Positions 36,181 through 45,542 of a stretch of 64,000 nucleotides of DNA are shown here, one piece after another (position 1 is the stretch's first letter; each line of letters starts with the position of its first letter). Both the position numbers and the translations under genes were made by a program. The stretch is from Pseudomonas cavernae (GTDB lineage Bacteria > Pseudomonadota > Gammaproteobacteria > Pseudomonadales > Pseudomonadaceae), in NCBI RefSeq assembly GCF_003595175.1, contig NZ_CP032419.1, positions 2,852,001-2,916,000 on the forward strand. Direction: 5' to 3'. The notes under the pieces are model-generated. The model worked only from the letters and a program-made list of their open reading frames with translations. It was not told the DNA's origin and made no database searches.

Positions 36181-36891
36181 CTAGCGCGCAAACGCCAGCT
36201 GCAACCAGTGCCGGTAGAAACCTTCAGCCACTTGGTTCAGAGCCGCAACCTTGGCGGGCAGATCGCTCAGCATCTGTGTCTTGCTCTGCTGGCTGGACTG
36301 GGTTTCATCCAGCAGGTGGGCCCAATCGGTAAGCCACAACCGCAGCAGCTCCTCGGTCATTTCCGGGTGGCCCTGCAGCGCCAGGATCTTGTCGCCCCAG
36401 GTAAAGGCCTGGTTCGGGCACCAGGGGCTGGACAGCAAACGTTCGGCCCCAGCCGGTAGGTCGAAGGTATCGCCATGCCATTGGTAGACCGTGAACTCGT
36501 CCGGCAGATGCGCCAGCCAGGGATTGTTCGCCGCCTGACTCGCGCGGCGCAGCGGCTGCCAGCCAATTTCGCGGTACGGCATCCGGTGCACGCGGGCCCC
36601 CAGCGCCTTGGCCAGCAGTTGGCCGCCCAGGCAGTGGCCGATCATGGGAATGTCGCGCCGGATGAAGTGGCGCAATGCGGCAATTTCTGACGCGATCCAC
36701 GGCAAGGGATCGTTGACGCTCATCGGTCCGCCCATGATCGCCACCGCCCTGGGGCGGTCGAGGTCGTAGCTGTCCAACTCGCCGAGGTCGACGCGCAGGA
36801 CGGTAAAATCAAGTTGCCGCTGGTCCAGCACCCGGGCCAGATGGCCGGCCGGGCAAAAATCGACGTGCGTGAGAATCAAGATATCGGTCAT
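36181..36891 (-). CDS. Class I glutamine amidotransferase-like protein
   Basis: A 236-residue GATase1 protein, distinct from the one at 29.3 kb. The nucleophile Cys is in MIGHCLGGQLLAKAL (about residue 91), and the His and Glu of the triad are in LQGHPEMTEELL. The block AVAIMGGPMSVNDPLPWI near the N-terminus is typical of GMP-synthase-like stand-alone amidotransferases. The ATG at 36891 follows GGAGGTAGTTCAGAT, which outranks an upstream in-frame ATG at 36987. No synthase partner is adjacent. Confidence 0.9.
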   Translation of the reverse strand: MTDILILTHVDFCPAGHLARVLDQRQLDFTVLRVDLGELDSYDLDRPRAVAIMGGPMSVNDPLPWIASEIAALRHFIRRDIPMIGHCLGGQLLAKALGARVHRMPYREIGWQPLRRASQAANNPWLAHLPDEFTVYQWHGDTFDLPAGAERLLSSPWCPNQAFTWGDKILALQGHPEMTEELLRLWLTDWAHLLDETQSSQQSKTQMLSDLPAKVAALNQVAEGFYRHWLQLAFAR

Positions 36892-36981
36892 ATCTGAACT
36901 ACCTCCCTGGGCCCAGGGTAAGGCAAACAACGTGCCGAGATCGAGAGAGGAAATGAGTCGGTCGAGCGGAGTTGCCGTGAA

Positions 36982-37009
36982 CGTCATTCCGGCCCGCGCC
37001 GGAATGACG
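36982..37009. repeat. Short perfect-arm palindrome
   Basis: CGTCATTCCGGC-ccgc-GCCGGAATGACG, with no T-run. It is a common REP-like unit between the amidotransferase and RraB-like genes. Confidence 0.8.
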
Positions 37010-37056
37010 GTTTGGCGATGATTACGGACGCTGTTCGCCTGCTGTGCGTCCGTGGC

Positions 37057-37395
37057 TCAAGCACACTGGCCTTTGATTTCCTGAGTGACACCCCAGCCAT
37101 CCAGCACACCGCCAAGCGGAGAAAACAGCGACTCCAGATCGTGCTCGAAGTCACCGATGTCCTCGTAGGTGGCATACATCACCTTGCTGACCAGCAGATG
37201 CCAGGCCCCATCACGGGCGCTGACCTGGGCGTTCAAGGACTCGCCCCGGAACTGCTTTGCCGCCATACGGGCCCGCTCCTCATCGGGGAAGATGGCGTAG
37301 AACTCGATTGGGTGGAATCGGCTGAAGTCGAAACCACTCTCCTTCATGCGGCGCAGAACGTGACTGCTGACATCATCGTGGAAGGCAGTGCTCAT
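37057..37395 (-). CDS. RraB-family (ribonuclease E inhibitor B-like) protein
   Basis: A 112-residue protein that resembles the RraB family (regulator of RNase E activity B): RMKESGFDFSRFHPIEFYAIFPDEERARMAAKQF and the terminal GGVLDGWGVTQEI. In E. coli RraB binds RNase E and alters mRNA decay. The acidic pI and length agree, but the match is by pattern only. GAGGAGGTCTTTT precedes the ATG at 37395. It stands alone. The following 268 bp, up to the SDR gene, contain only short imperfect hairpins that I could not assign. Confidence 0.72.
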   Translation of the reverse strand: MSTAFHDDVSSHVLRRMKESGFDFSRFHPIEFYAIFPDEERARMAAKQFRGESLNAQVSARDGAWHLLVSKVMYATYEDIGDFEHDLESLFSPLGGVLDGWGVTQEIKGQCA

Positions 37396-37663
37396 AAAAG
37401 ACCTCCTCTCAAGCGATGGATGAGTTTTCCGCTTTTCCAGTATCGCCAGCTTGAGCGCGCTGGCGGCGCGGCACCCGGCAACGGTGCCACCCAAGAATCA
37501 GGCCGACGCCTGATCACAGAACAACCGGACCCGCAACCCAGGCCCGCTCGGCGGCCGCCCCCTAGAAGCCGGATTCAGGGCCGTCTTTTGCAGGGTAGCG
37601 GCTAGCCGAGCGCTCTGCCGCCTGGGCTGACAACTGGTGCCGCCGGCAATCGACGGCAGCGCC

Positions 37664-38425
37664 CTACTCGCGGCTCAGCCAGCCCATCACCAGCCGGTTC
37701 AGCCACGCCGGCGAGACCTGCCCGGACCAGTACATCAACTTGAACGGCCAGCTCACCGGACGATGCACCGCCGCACCTTGCGCCTGCTGCCAGACGGCCG
37801 CGGCGATGTCCTCGGCCTTGAGCGTCACGCCCAGGCGGCGCAGGGTCGGCGGCTCGAAGCGCTGGCCGTCGACCATCGGCGTACGCACGAACGGCGGCAT
37901 CAGGTCGCCGACGCGGATGCCATGGCGGCGCCATTCCAGCTCCAGCGCCTCGGTCAGACCCCGCACGGCGAACTTGGAGGCCGAATAGCTGACCATGTGC
38001 GGCGTGCCATACAGCCCGGAGGCCGAGCCCATGTTGATCACCTGCGCACCCGGCGTGGCCTTGAGATAGCGAAAGGCCGCATGGGTCATCTGCAGCAGGC
38101 CGAGCACGTTGATATTGAGGATGCGCGCATGTTCGGCCGATTCGATGTCCTCGAAGTGGCCGAAGCGCAGGATCCCGGCGCAGTTGAACAGCAGGCGCAA
38201 CTGGCCGCCGTGCTGACCGCAGAAGTCCGCCAGCGCTTGCTGCACGGCAGCTGCGTCGGTCACATCGAGCGGCGCATGCCAGGCGCCGCCGAGTTCCTCG
38301 GCCAGACTGGCGAGTTCGGCTTGGTTGACATCCAGCAGACCGACCTGCCAGCCACGGGCGTGGAACAGCCGCGCAGTCGCGGCGCCGATGCCGGAAGCGG
38401 CACCGGTGATGAGGATGTTGTCCAT
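37664..38425 (-). CDS. Short-chain dehydrogenase (Baeyer-Villiger cluster)
   Basis: A 253-residue SDR: TGAASGIG at residues 7-14, LDVNQ after the second strand (Asp favours NAD), FNCAGI, Ser in NMGSASGLYG and YSASK near residue 150. It is the third gene of a leftward operon after the Baeyer-Villiger monooxygenase and the esterase, 1 bp from the esterase stop. It would supply the ketone for the monooxygenase by oxidising a secondary alcohol. I recall the same three-gene order beside an AraC gene in P. aeruginosa (PA2096-PA2099). Confidence 0.9.
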   Translation of the reverse strand: MDNILITGAASGIGAATARLFHARGWQVGLLDVNQAELASLAEELGGAWHAPLDVTDAAAVQQALADFCGQHGGQLRLLFNCAGILRFGHFEDIESAEHARILNINVLGLLQMTHAAFRYLKATPGAQVINMGSASGLYGTPHMVSYSASKFAVRGLTEALELEWRRHGIRVGDLMPPFVRTPMVDGQRFEPPTLRRLGVTLKAEDIAAAVWQQAQGAAVHRPVSWPFKLMYWSGQVSPAWLNRLVMGWLSRE

Positions 38426-38426
38426 G

Positions 38427-39362
38427 TCAGCGTCCGGCTGCCTGCTGTTCGTGGAGGAAGGCCGCGATCCGCGCCACGGCCAGATCCGCAGCCCTGAGCA
38501 TGCCGACGTGGGCCTGGAACACGTGCCAGAGGCCCGGATAGCGCTCCAGGCGCACCCGCGTGCCGGCGGCGCGCGCCTGTTCGGCCAGGCGCAGGCTGTC
38601 GTTGAGTAGCACCTCGTCCTCGCCGACCTGGATCAGCAGCGGCGGCAGCGCCAAGTCGCCATGCAGCGGCGACAGGCCCGGGTCGCAGCGATCCAGACCC
38701 GGCGGGCAGTACAGGGCGATGGCCTGATCCAGCCAGGCCGGGTGCAGCAGCGGATCGCCGGCCGGCGGTTGGTGCAGGTGCTCGCCGCTGGCGTCGGTCC
38801 ACGGCGACAGGCAGACCAGCCCGGCCGGCAGCGGCAGCTCCAGCCGCTTGAGCTGCTGGGTGGTGATCAGGCAGAGGTTGCCGCCGGCCGAGTCGCCGCC
38901 GATGAAGATCTGCTCGGCGCGATAGCCGGCGTCCAGCAAGGCGCGGTAGGCCGCCACCGCATCCTCACGCGCCGCCGGATAGCGATGCTCCGGCGCCAGG
39001 CGGTAATCCAGGGCGCACACCGCCAGACCGCCGCGCTTGGCCAACATGGTGCAGATCACCCGGTGCGTCGACGGCGCGCCGATCAAATAGGCGCCGCCGT
39101 GCAGGTAGAGCAGCACCGCCCCACTGTCCTGCTGCGGCCGATGCCACTCGCAGGGCCGTCCGCCGAGCTCGCCGGCACTGCGGGTCACGCCGCTGACCTT
39201 CAGCGGCATCGCGGTCAACGCCTTGATCAGCGCGCGCTGGCCGGCGATCGGCATCGGCGGTCGCACCAGGCTGCGGACCAGCAGGCGCAAAGTGCCGCGC
39301 AGCACGGCACGCAGCAGCGGCTGCTCAGGCGCGGGGGCGGTGAATTCAACGGGTGCATTCAT
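38427..39362 (-). CDS. Hormone-sensitive-lipase-family esterase
   Basis: A 311-residue alpha/beta hydrolase of the HSL (family IV) type. It has the oxyanion HGGAY in VLLYLHGGAYLIG, the nucleophile GDSAGGNL (about residue 161), the acid in QVGEDEVLLNDS, and the His in YPGLWHVFQAH. The ATG at 39362 has GGAG upstream; a TTG at 39371 is less likely. Its start overlaps the monooxygenase gene. In the pathway it would hydrolyse the ester or lactone made by the Baeyer-Villiger enzyme. Confidence 0.9.
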   Translation of the reverse strand: MNAPVEFTAPAPEQPLLRAVLRGTLRLLVRSLVRPPMPIAGQRALIKALTAMPLKVSGVTRSAGELGGRPCEWHRPQQDSGAVLLYLHGGAYLIGAPSTHRVICTMLAKRGGLAVCALDYRLAPEHRYPAAREDAVAAYRALLDAGYRAEQIFIGGDSAGGNLCLITTQQLKRLELPLPAGLVCLSPWTDASGEHLHQPPAGDPLLHPAWLDQAIALYCPPGLDRCDPGLSPLHGDLALPPLLIQVGEDEVLLNDSLRLAEQARAAGTRVRLERYPGLWHVFQAHVGMLRAADLAVARIAAFLHEQQAAGR

Positions 39363-40821
39363 AGTCGGCAAGCTCCGGACGGCGGGTCTGTTGGCGGTAG
39401 GTGAAGGTGAAGCCGGGCCAGTTGTTGGTGTTCTTGCCCTCGGCAGTCTTGTACCAGCTGCTGCAGCCCTGCTCCCACACGGTGTGCTGCACCTGCTTGA
39501 GCAGCCGCTGATTGAAGCTGCGCTGCACCTGCGGCTTCAGGTCCATGTAGCGCAGGCGCTGCTCTTCCAGGGCGCGGATACAGCCGAGCACATAGGCGAA
39601 CTGGCTCTCCAGCATGTAGATGATTGAGTTGTGGCCGAGGTTGGTGTTCGGCCCGTAGAGGATGAACAGGTTGGGAAAGCCGCTGACACTGATGCCCAGG
39701 TAAGCCTCGGCGCCGGCGCGCCAGGCCTGGTTGAGCTCCAGGCCGTCGCGCCCGGTGATGCGCATCGGCGCGAGAAAATCGGTGGCGGCGAAGCCGGTGC
39801 CATAGATGATCGCGTCGACCTGGTGCTCGCGGCCGTCGGCGGTCACTACGCCGTGCGCCGTCACCTCGCGGATGGCGGTGTCGACCACCTCGACATTAGC
39901 CCGCGCCAGCGCCGGGTAATAGTCGTTGGAAATCAGGACGCGCTTGCAACCCAGCGGATAGTCCGGCTCCAGCTTCTGACGCAGTTCGGGATCGCGGATA
40001 GTGCGTGCCAGATGCCGGTTGAATTCCAGGCGCATCAGCTTCATCAGCGACGGGAACACCGAGAACGCCAGTACCCGCGATTCGTGCTGAATGTACTTGA
40101 GCAGGCGGTCGGCCTTCTGCAACGCCGGGAAACGGCGCATCAGCGCCAGCTCCCAGGGCTTGTAGGCACGATCCGGCTTGGCGATCACATAGGCCCCCGA
40201 GCGCTGAAACAGATGCAACTGCGCGACCTGAGGAGCGATCGCGGGAACGAACTGGATGGCGCTGGCCCCCGTGCCGACCACCGCCACGCGCTTGCCGCTC
40301 AAGTCGTAGGCATGGTTCCAGCGCGCCGAATGGAACACCTCGCCGCGGAAATGCTCCACGCCCTGGAGGCGCGGATAAGCCGGCCGATTGAGCTGGCCAC
40401 AGGCACTCACCAGCGCCTGGGCGCTGAAGGTTTCACCGCTGGTACTGACAACACGCCACAGCCCGGCCACTTCGTCGAACTCGGCACTGGCCACTTCGGT
40501 GTTGAAACGGATCTGCCGGTTCAGGCCGTACTTGTCGGCGCAGTGCTGCTGGTAGGCGAAGATTTCCGCCTGCGGGGCGAACTTGCGCGACCAGTCGACT
40601 TTCGGCTCGAAAGAGAACGAATACAGATGCGAGGGCACATCGCAGGCGGCCCCCGGATAGGTGTTGTCACGCCAGGTACCGCCGACCTTGGCGCCCTTCT
40701 CCAGAATCAGAAAGTCCTGGATGCCGGCCTTCTGCAGCTGGATGGCCAGGCCCAGGCCACCAAACCCGGCACCGATGATGAGGACGCGCAACGGCGCTGC
40801 ATTCAGAGGAATCTTGTGCAT
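39346..40821 (-). CDS. Baeyer-Villiger-type flavin monooxygenase
   Basis: A 491-residue FAD/NADPH monooxygenase. The FAD motif GAGFGG is at 17-22, the fingerprint FRGEVFHSARW (about 158-168) fits FxGxxxHxxxW exactly, and a second Rossmann motif VVGTGASAIQ lies near 187. Other family blocks are NTYPGAACDVPSHLYSFSF and YGPNTNLGH. It inserts oxygen next to a ketone to give an ester. It is first in the operon with the esterase (overlapping) and the SDR, and divergent from an AraC regulator with paired TCGGACA sites between them. This is a complete alcohol-to-ketone-to-ester-to-products module. Confidence 0.94.
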   Translation of the reverse strand: MHKIPLNAAPLRVLIIGAGFGGLGLAIQLQKAGIQDFLILEKGAKVGGTWRDNTYPGAACDVPSHLYSFSFEPKVDWSRKFAPQAEIFAYQQHCADKYGLNRQIRFNTEVASAEFDEVAGLWRVVSTSGETFSAQALVSACGQLNRPAYPRLQGVEHFRGEVFHSARWNHAYDLSGKRVAVVGTGASAIQFVPAIAPQVAQLHLFQRSGAYVIAKPDRAYKPWELALMRRFPALQKADRLLKYIQHESRVLAFSVFPSLMKLMRLEFNRHLARTIRDPELRQKLEPDYPLGCKRVLISNDYYPALARANVEVVDTAIREVTAHGVVTADGREHQVDAIIYGTGFAATDFLAPMRITGRDGLELNQAWRAGAEAYLGISVSGFPNLFILYGPNTNLGHNSIIYMLESQFAYVLGCIRALEEQRLRYMDLKPQVQRSFNQRLLKQVQHTVWEQGCSSWYKTAEGKNTNNWPGFTFTYRQQTRRPELADYECTR

Positions 40822-40883
40822 TGTTATCTCCTGTCGAATGCTGGGGATGCTAATGCAGCCCCGACCCGCGCGTTATGGCATAG

Positions 40884-40910
40884 TCGGACATAATCTGTGA
40901 GTTTCGGACA
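40884..40910. promoter_or_regulatory. Direct-repeat operator between BVMO and AraC genes
   Basis: TCGGACA occurs at 40884-40890 and again at 40904-40910, a 20-bp spacing (two helical turns), in the 115-bp divergent region. Such spacing suits an AraC-family activator. Confidence 0.6.
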
Positions 40911-40936
40911 ACCATGTACATCCCCCGCATCCGCCT

Positions 40937-41950
40937 ATGAAGCAGCCGCCGCGACAACCCGCGCGCCGTAGCGCCACCAGCGTGCAGCTGCTGACCCAGT
41001 TCGGCCTCGACCACGGTCTCAGCGCGGAACACTGCCTGGCCGGCACCGGGCTCAACTGGCAGATGCTGGCCGATCCCGGCGCCGAAGTGGGCAGCGAGCA
41101 GGAGCTGCAGCTGATCCGCAACCTGGTCGTCGCGCTCGGCCATATCCCCGGCATCGGCCTGCAAGCGGGCATGCGTTATCGCCTCAACACCTATGGCATC
41201 TGGGGTTTCGCCCTGCTGAGCAGCCCGAACTATCGCAGCGCTGCGTCCATCGGCCTGCGCTATCTCGACCTGACCTATGCCTTCACCCGCATTCACCTCG
41301 AAGAGAGCGGCGACGAGGCCGCCCTGTTTCTCGACGACAGCGCCCTGCCCGCCGACTTACGCAGCTTCATCCTCGAGCGCGATTCCGCCGCGATCATGAA
41401 CATCCATCGCGACCTTACCAATACCCGGCTCGTGCTTACCCAGGCGAACTTCCGGATTGCGGCACCAAGCGATCCGACGCCCTATCTGGAGTGGTTCGGC
41501 GCCGCCCCCAGCTTCAACGCGTCAAACAACTGCCTGGTCTTCCCCCGCCCAGTACTCGACCTGCCCCTGCCTGGCGCCGATCCGCAAGTCGTCCAGCACT
41601 GTGAACAACAGTGCCAGAGGCTGCTGACCAAACGCCGCGTGCGCACCGGCCTGGCCAGGCGCATCCGCGATCGTCTGCTGGCAAGGCCGGGGCATTTGCC
41701 GGACATGGAAAGCCTGGCCAGCGAATTGCACATGACCTCGCGCACCCTGCGGCGCCGACTGGAGGAACAAGGCACCAGCTTCCGACAACTGCTGGAAGAA
41801 GTCCGCCAGGCCTTGGCCGAAGAGCTGCTGGCCACCGGCCTGAATCTGGAAGAGATCGCCGAGCGCCTGGGTTATGGCGAAGCGTCCAATTTCACTCACG
41901 CCTTCAAGCGTTGGAAAGGCGTATCGCCGCGGCAGTACCGCCGCCAGTAA
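40937..41950 (+). CDS. AraC-family transcriptional activator
   Basis: A 337-residue AraC regulator of the Arabinose_bd (OruR/ArgR-like) subgroup. The N-terminal ~200 residues form the sensor domain (LDHGLSAEHCLAGTGLNWQML). The C-terminal double helix-turn-helix is complete: MESLASELHMTSRTLRRRLEEQG and EIAERLGYGEASNFTHAFKRW followed by SPRQYR. It is divergent from the Baeyer-Villiger operon and most likely activates it in response to the ketone or alcohol substrate. Confidence 0.93.
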   Translation: MKQPPRQPARRSATSVQLLTQFGLDHGLSAEHCLAGTGLNWQMLADPGAEVGSEQELQLIRNLVVALGHIPGIGLQAGMRYRLNTYGIWGFALLSSPNYRSAASIGLRYLDLTYAFTRIHLEESGDEAALFLDDSALPADLRSFILERDSAAIMNIHRDLTNTRLVLTQANFRIAAPSDPTPYLEWFGAAPSFNASNNCLVFPRPVLDLPLPGADPQVVQHCEQQCQRLLTKRRVRTGLARRIRDRLLARPGHLPDMESLASELHMTSRTLRRRLEEQGTSFRQLLEEVRQALAEELLATGLNLEEIAERLGYGEASNFTHAFKRWKGVSPRQYRRQ

Positions 41951-42198
41951 CTGCTGCAATGACACCCTCCTGACTGGCAATGCCGTCCTGGCAGGCGTCC
42001 GTCTTAAAGTACCTTTTGCGCGAGCAGATAACCGGCAACGCAGAACCCTCTGCATCAACAATCGGAGGGAGTCATGCCGCACTGACTGGCTATAGTTGCT
42101 CAGTGGCATTGCCGGCCACCTGATGCATTTGGCGGCATTGTTGCCTAGATGTCCCGCAATGGGACGTTGTTTCTCTCACACGCAGGAGGAACGCATTT

Positions 42199-42498
42199 AT
42201 GTTATTCGCCGTCAGTTATCAGCCCCGCGCCAATGCCACAGAGGAGTCGCAGAAGCGTGCGCTCACTCTGTTTGCCAACTGGAAGCCGCCCGCGGCTTAT
42301 GTGCTCAAGGCCCATTACACCAATGCCGATGGCAGTGGCGGGCTCGCCCTGGTGGAAACGGAGTCGGCCGCCGCTGCCCTGGAAGTCCATGGTGCGTGGA
42401 CACCCTTCTTCGAGTTCAAGGTGGTGCCCATCGTTGAGATTGAGAAGGCAGTGCAAATCGGCTTCGGCACCATCAAGTGGCGAGAGTCGGTGAAGTAA
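42199..42498 (+). CDS. DUF3303 family protein
   Basis: A 99-residue protein of the DUF3303 type, a ferredoxin-like dimeric alpha-beta fold: MLFAVSYQPRANATEESQKR, LFANWKPPAAYVLKAHY, ALVETESAAAALEVHGAW and FEFKVVPIVEIEKAV. The family is of unknown function. AGGAGGAACGCATTT precedes the ATG. It is monocistronic, with a shared terminator against the sulfatase gene. The 248 bp upstream show only short hairpins (GTCCCgcaatGGGAC near 42152). Confidence 0.82.
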   Translation: MLFAVSYQPRANATEESQKRALTLFANWKPPAAYVLKAHYTNADGSGGLALVETESAAAALEVHGAWTPFFEFKVVPIVEIEKAVQIGFGTIKWRESVK

Positions 42499-42534
42499 GC
42501 AACTCGTCGGTAGCCTCGACCGCTGTGCTCAGGC

Positions 42535-42566
42535 AAAAAAGAAGGGGCCTTGCGGCCCCTGCTTTT
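42535..42566. terminator. Bidirectional terminator
   Basis: AGGGGCC-ttgc-GGCCCCT with A6 on the left and TTTT on the right, between the converging DUF3303 and sulfatase genes. Confidence 0.88.
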
Positions 42567-44670
42567 ACTCACGCGTCACCAGTTTCCGATCCGGCTTGCT
42601 ATCCACCACCCCGGTAGTGTTGTCCAGCAGGCTCTTGGTCGCGGTTTGCAGGAAGGCTTCGAGATTCTTCTTCAGCTCGGGATCGATGTCGCCAGGCACG
42701 CGCTCGGCCTTGGCGTTGGCGCCCAGCTGATAGTCGTACAGGCGCGGCTCGAAGCCCTTGGGCTGAATCAGGATGCGTTCGGGCGTCACGATGGCGACGG
42801 TCTGATCGCCACCCGAGGGTTTGATCACCCCGATGCCCTGGTCACCTGCCGGCAGGTTAAGCAGGTCGCGGCCCCAGCACTGGTGGCGCACTTCGCCACC
42901 CAGGCGGCCCATGACGGTCGGCACGATGTCGATCTGGGTACCGAGGGTGTGGCTGACGGCACCGAACTTGTCCTGGATGCCTGGGGCGATCAGCAGCAGC
43001 GGCACGTTGAAACGGAACAGATCCATCTCGGTCAGCTGCTCGCTGGCGCCGAAACCGTGGTCGCCGACGATGACGAACAGGGTGTCCTTGTAGTACGGCT
43101 CCTTCTTAGCCTTCTCGAAGAACTGGCCGAGCGCCCAGTCGGAATAGCGCATGGCGGTCAGGTGTTCGTCCTCGGTGCCGACACCCTGGACCGGCTCGAC
43201 CGGCAGGTTCTTTGGCAGTGCGTAGGGGGTGTGGTTGGAGAGCGTCTGCAGCAGCGCATAGAAGGGTTTGTCGCTGGGCAGCTTGGCCAGCTCGGCGGCG
43301 CCACGGTCGAACATGTCCTGGTCGGACACACCCCAGGTCGGGTCCATGAACACCGGGTTAACGAAGTCCTCGCGGCCGACGAAGTTGGTCATGCCCTGGT
43401 TGCTGAAGAAGCCGGACTGGTTGTCCCACTGGAAATTGCCGTTGTAGACGTACAGGTTGTCGTAGCCACGCGGGCCAAGCAGTTGCGGCAGGCCGGAGAA
43501 CTTGTGCGCGCCCTCGGGCGTACGCATCAGATACTCGAAGCTCGGCAGGTTGGGGAAACAGGCCATGGTGGCGAACATGCCCTGGTGGGTATGGGTGCCG
43601 TTGGAGAAGAAGCGGTCGAACAGCAGGCCCTCTTTGGCCAGCTTGTCGAAGTTCGGCGTGATATTCAGTGGGCTGCCCAACGCGCCGACGAAGTGGCCGG
43701 CGAAGCTCTCCATGAGAATCACCACCACGTTGCGGATCGGCAAGGTACCGTCGGCCGGCGGGGTGAAGTCGCGGCGGATGGCGGCGGTATCGGCATCGAC
43801 CAGCTGGTCATGCGGGGTCAGCAGCAGCTTGCGTACGGTTTCCAGGGCCTGCTGATCGGGCATGGTCGACTTCCAGGTATTGTCGCGGTGCGGCGACAAG
43901 CTGGCCTGGGCGGCCGAAATCAGGGTCAGGGTGCCGTTCAGGCCGAGCTGGTTGGCGAACATCGAGTCGGTGGTGTAGGCATCGCCCCAGCGCAGCGGCG
44001 GACCTTGGCGCAAGTGACCACGGGCGGCGATGACGGCGACCAGCAGGCAAACGACGAACGCGGTAATGCGCCAGTGCCAGGGCGCCGTCGCGCGGGACGC
44101 GGCGGACTGCATTCCGCTCTGCAGCTTCGGCTGGCTGAGCAGATCCAGCCCCTTGAACAGCTGGTACAGCAACCAAGTGGCCACGGCCCAGGCGAGCAGA
44201 TAACGGCCGACCGGGAAGCCATTCCAGAGCATGCTCAGGACCGTTTTGGTGTCTTCCTGGAAATACTGGAACACCAGGCTGTTCAGGCGCTGGTGGAACT
44301 CGCGGTAGAAGTCCAGTTCGGTGAGGCCGAGGAACAGGGTGATGCTGGCGAAGCCAGTCAACCATAGGCGATGCAGGCCGCGGGCGGCCATGGCGCGAAC
44401 GCTGAGCAGCGACAGCAGCAGCGGAATACAGGCGTACACCACCACGCGCAGGTCGAAACGCAGGCCGTTGTAAAAGGCCTCGACGAACACCGCCGGCGGC
44501 GTGCTGCCGATCAGTTCGCGGTTGTAGACCAGCAGCGCCACCCGCAGCAACGTATACAACACCAGCAATGCAAAGGCACTGAGGAGCGTGAAGGCGAGGT
44601 GGTTCTTGACGGTGGGATTAGCGAAGCGCGATGAGAATTGCTTGCGGCTCAGGGCGTCCTTAGAAGTCAT
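42565..44670 (-). CDS. LTA-synthase-family membrane sulfatase
   Basis: A 701-residue alkaline-phosphatase-superfamily enzyme. Five hydrophobic helices fill the first ~240 residues, starting HLAFTLLSAFALLVLYTLL. The large extracytoplasmic domain has the sulfatase entry VVVILMESFAGHFVGALG (about 312), the nucleophile Thr in FFSNGTHTHQGMFA (about 357) and the late metal site FVIVGDHGFGA. In Gram-negatives this family transfers phosphoglycerol or related groups onto glycans. A conserved-looking gene lies 5 bp upstream on the same strand, so they are one operon. From memory P. aeruginosa has a similar gene near speE. Confidence 0.9.
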   Translation of the reverse strand: MTSKDALSRKQFSSRFANPTVKNHLAFTLLSAFALLVLYTLLRVALLVYNRELIGSTPPAVFVEAFYNGLRFDLRVVVYACIPLLLSLLSVRAMAARGLHRLWLTGFASITLFLGLTELDFYREFHQRLNSLVFQYFQEDTKTVLSMLWNGFPVGRYLLAWAVATWLLYQLFKGLDLLSQPKLQSGMQSAASRATAPWHWRITAFVVCLLVAVIAARGHLRQGPPLRWGDAYTTDSMFANQLGLNGTLTLISAAQASLSPHRDNTWKSTMPDQQALETVRKLLLTPHDQLVDADTAAIRRDFTPPADGTLPIRNVVVILMESFAGHFVGALGSPLNITPNFDKLAKEGLLFDRFFSNGTHTHQGMFATMACFPNLPSFEYLMRTPEGAHKFSGLPQLLGPRGYDNLYVYNGNFQWDNQSGFFSNQGMTNFVGREDFVNPVFMDPTWGVSDQDMFDRGAAELAKLPSDKPFYALLQTLSNHTPYALPKNLPVEPVQGVGTEDEHLTAMRYSDWALGQFFEKAKKEPYYKDTLFVIVGDHGFGASEQLTEMDLFRFNVPLLLIAPGIQDKFGAVSHTLGTQIDIVPTVMGRLGGEVRHQCWGRDLLNLPAGDQGIGVIKPSGGDQTVAIVTPERILIQPKGFEPRLYDYQLGANAKAERVPGDIDPELKKNLEAFLQTATKSLLDNTTGVVDSKPDRKLVTRE

Positions 44671-44675
44671 GCAGA

Positions 44676-45542
44676 TCAGGATCCGTTCGGTTGGCGATTG
44701 AGTTCAAGAATGCGATTGCGCCCCTGTTCGGCGAGCAAATAGCGGCCGGAATCGAGGGCAATGATGGTTTGCGCCGAGCGCAGGTGCCGGAGGATAACCT
44801 GTAGACGGCCCGCCGGGTCGACTAATAACAGTCGCGCCATGTGAGTGGCATCCTCAGTGATCCACAGGCCGTCGGCCGTGCACTGCACGAACCCCGGCCG
44901 GTTCAGGCCCGCGGCGACCAGCCGGTCTGTGCCGCCGGCCTGCCATTGCTTGACCCAGCCCTTGGCCTTCTCGACGTAGAACAGCCGGCCATCGGGGCAG
45001 ACGCTGACGCCCTCGCCCTCCTCCAGCCCTTCACGCAGAACGCTGAGCCGCCGGCTGTCGGGGTCGTAACGCAGCAAGCGGCCTTGCTGCTTGTCCTCGA
45101 TGGCGTACAGATAGCGACCATCGGTGGCGAGCCCCTCGACACTGTCGGCCTCGAACAACACTTCGCGCCGACCAGCGTGTAGCCACAGCACCGGCTGCAC
45201 GCCACTCTCCTGGCCCGTGACCAGACCACCGCGAAACATCACCTGGCCATCCGGCTTGGACAAACCAGTCAAGGCCTCGGCACGCTCACCATCGCGCTGC
45301 AGGCGCAGAATCCCGCCCTGGCCGTCGGCAAACTCCTGGCTGACGAACAACCCGCCCTGCCCGTCGAGCGCCAGGGCGCTGACCCGTTGGATATCGTCGC
45401 GGTACACCTGATAGTCCCAGCCGGACGTCACCGTCACCGGGTACAAATGGCGCCACGCTGGGTAGCCCAACGCCGGCACCAGTGCGGCGCCAAGGAAAAT
45501 CAGCAGCCAGCCGCTGAACCACTGTTTGAGAGACAGGGACAC
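44676..45542 (-). CDS. Membrane-anchored beta-propeller (SMP-30/NHL-like) protein
   Basis: A 288-residue protein with one N-terminal hydrophobic segment (FSGWLLIFLGAALVPALG) and a six-bladed-propeller pattern of short repeated strands: VSALALDGQGGLFVSQEF, VEGLATDGRYLYAIEDK, GVSVCPDGRLFYVEKA, FVQCTADGLWITEDATH. It is probably a periplasmic domain anchored in the inner membrane. The GTG at 45542 is preferred because GGGAGATTCCT precedes it; an ATG at 45593 would add 17 residues. It is co-directional with the sulfatase gene, 5 bp apart. The function is unknown. Confidence 0.78.
   Translation of the reverse strand: MSLSLKQWFSGWLLIFLGAALVPALGYPAWRHLYPVTVTSGWDYQVYRDDIQRVSALALDGQGGLFVSQEFADGQGGILRLQRDGERAEALTGLSKPDGQVMFRGGLVTGQESGVQPVLWLHAGRREVLFEADSVEGLATDGRYLYAIEDKQQGRLLRYDPDSRRLSVLREGLEEGEGVSVCPDGRLFYVEKAKGWVKQWQAGGTDRLVAAGLNRPGFVQCTADGLWITEDATHMARLLLVDPAGRLQVILRHLRSAQTIIALDSGRYLLAEQGRNRILELNRQPNGS

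Noticed and set aside
36982..37009. CGTCATTCCGGC palindrome as a terminator
   Set aside because: There is no T-run on either strand; it is a REP-like unit.
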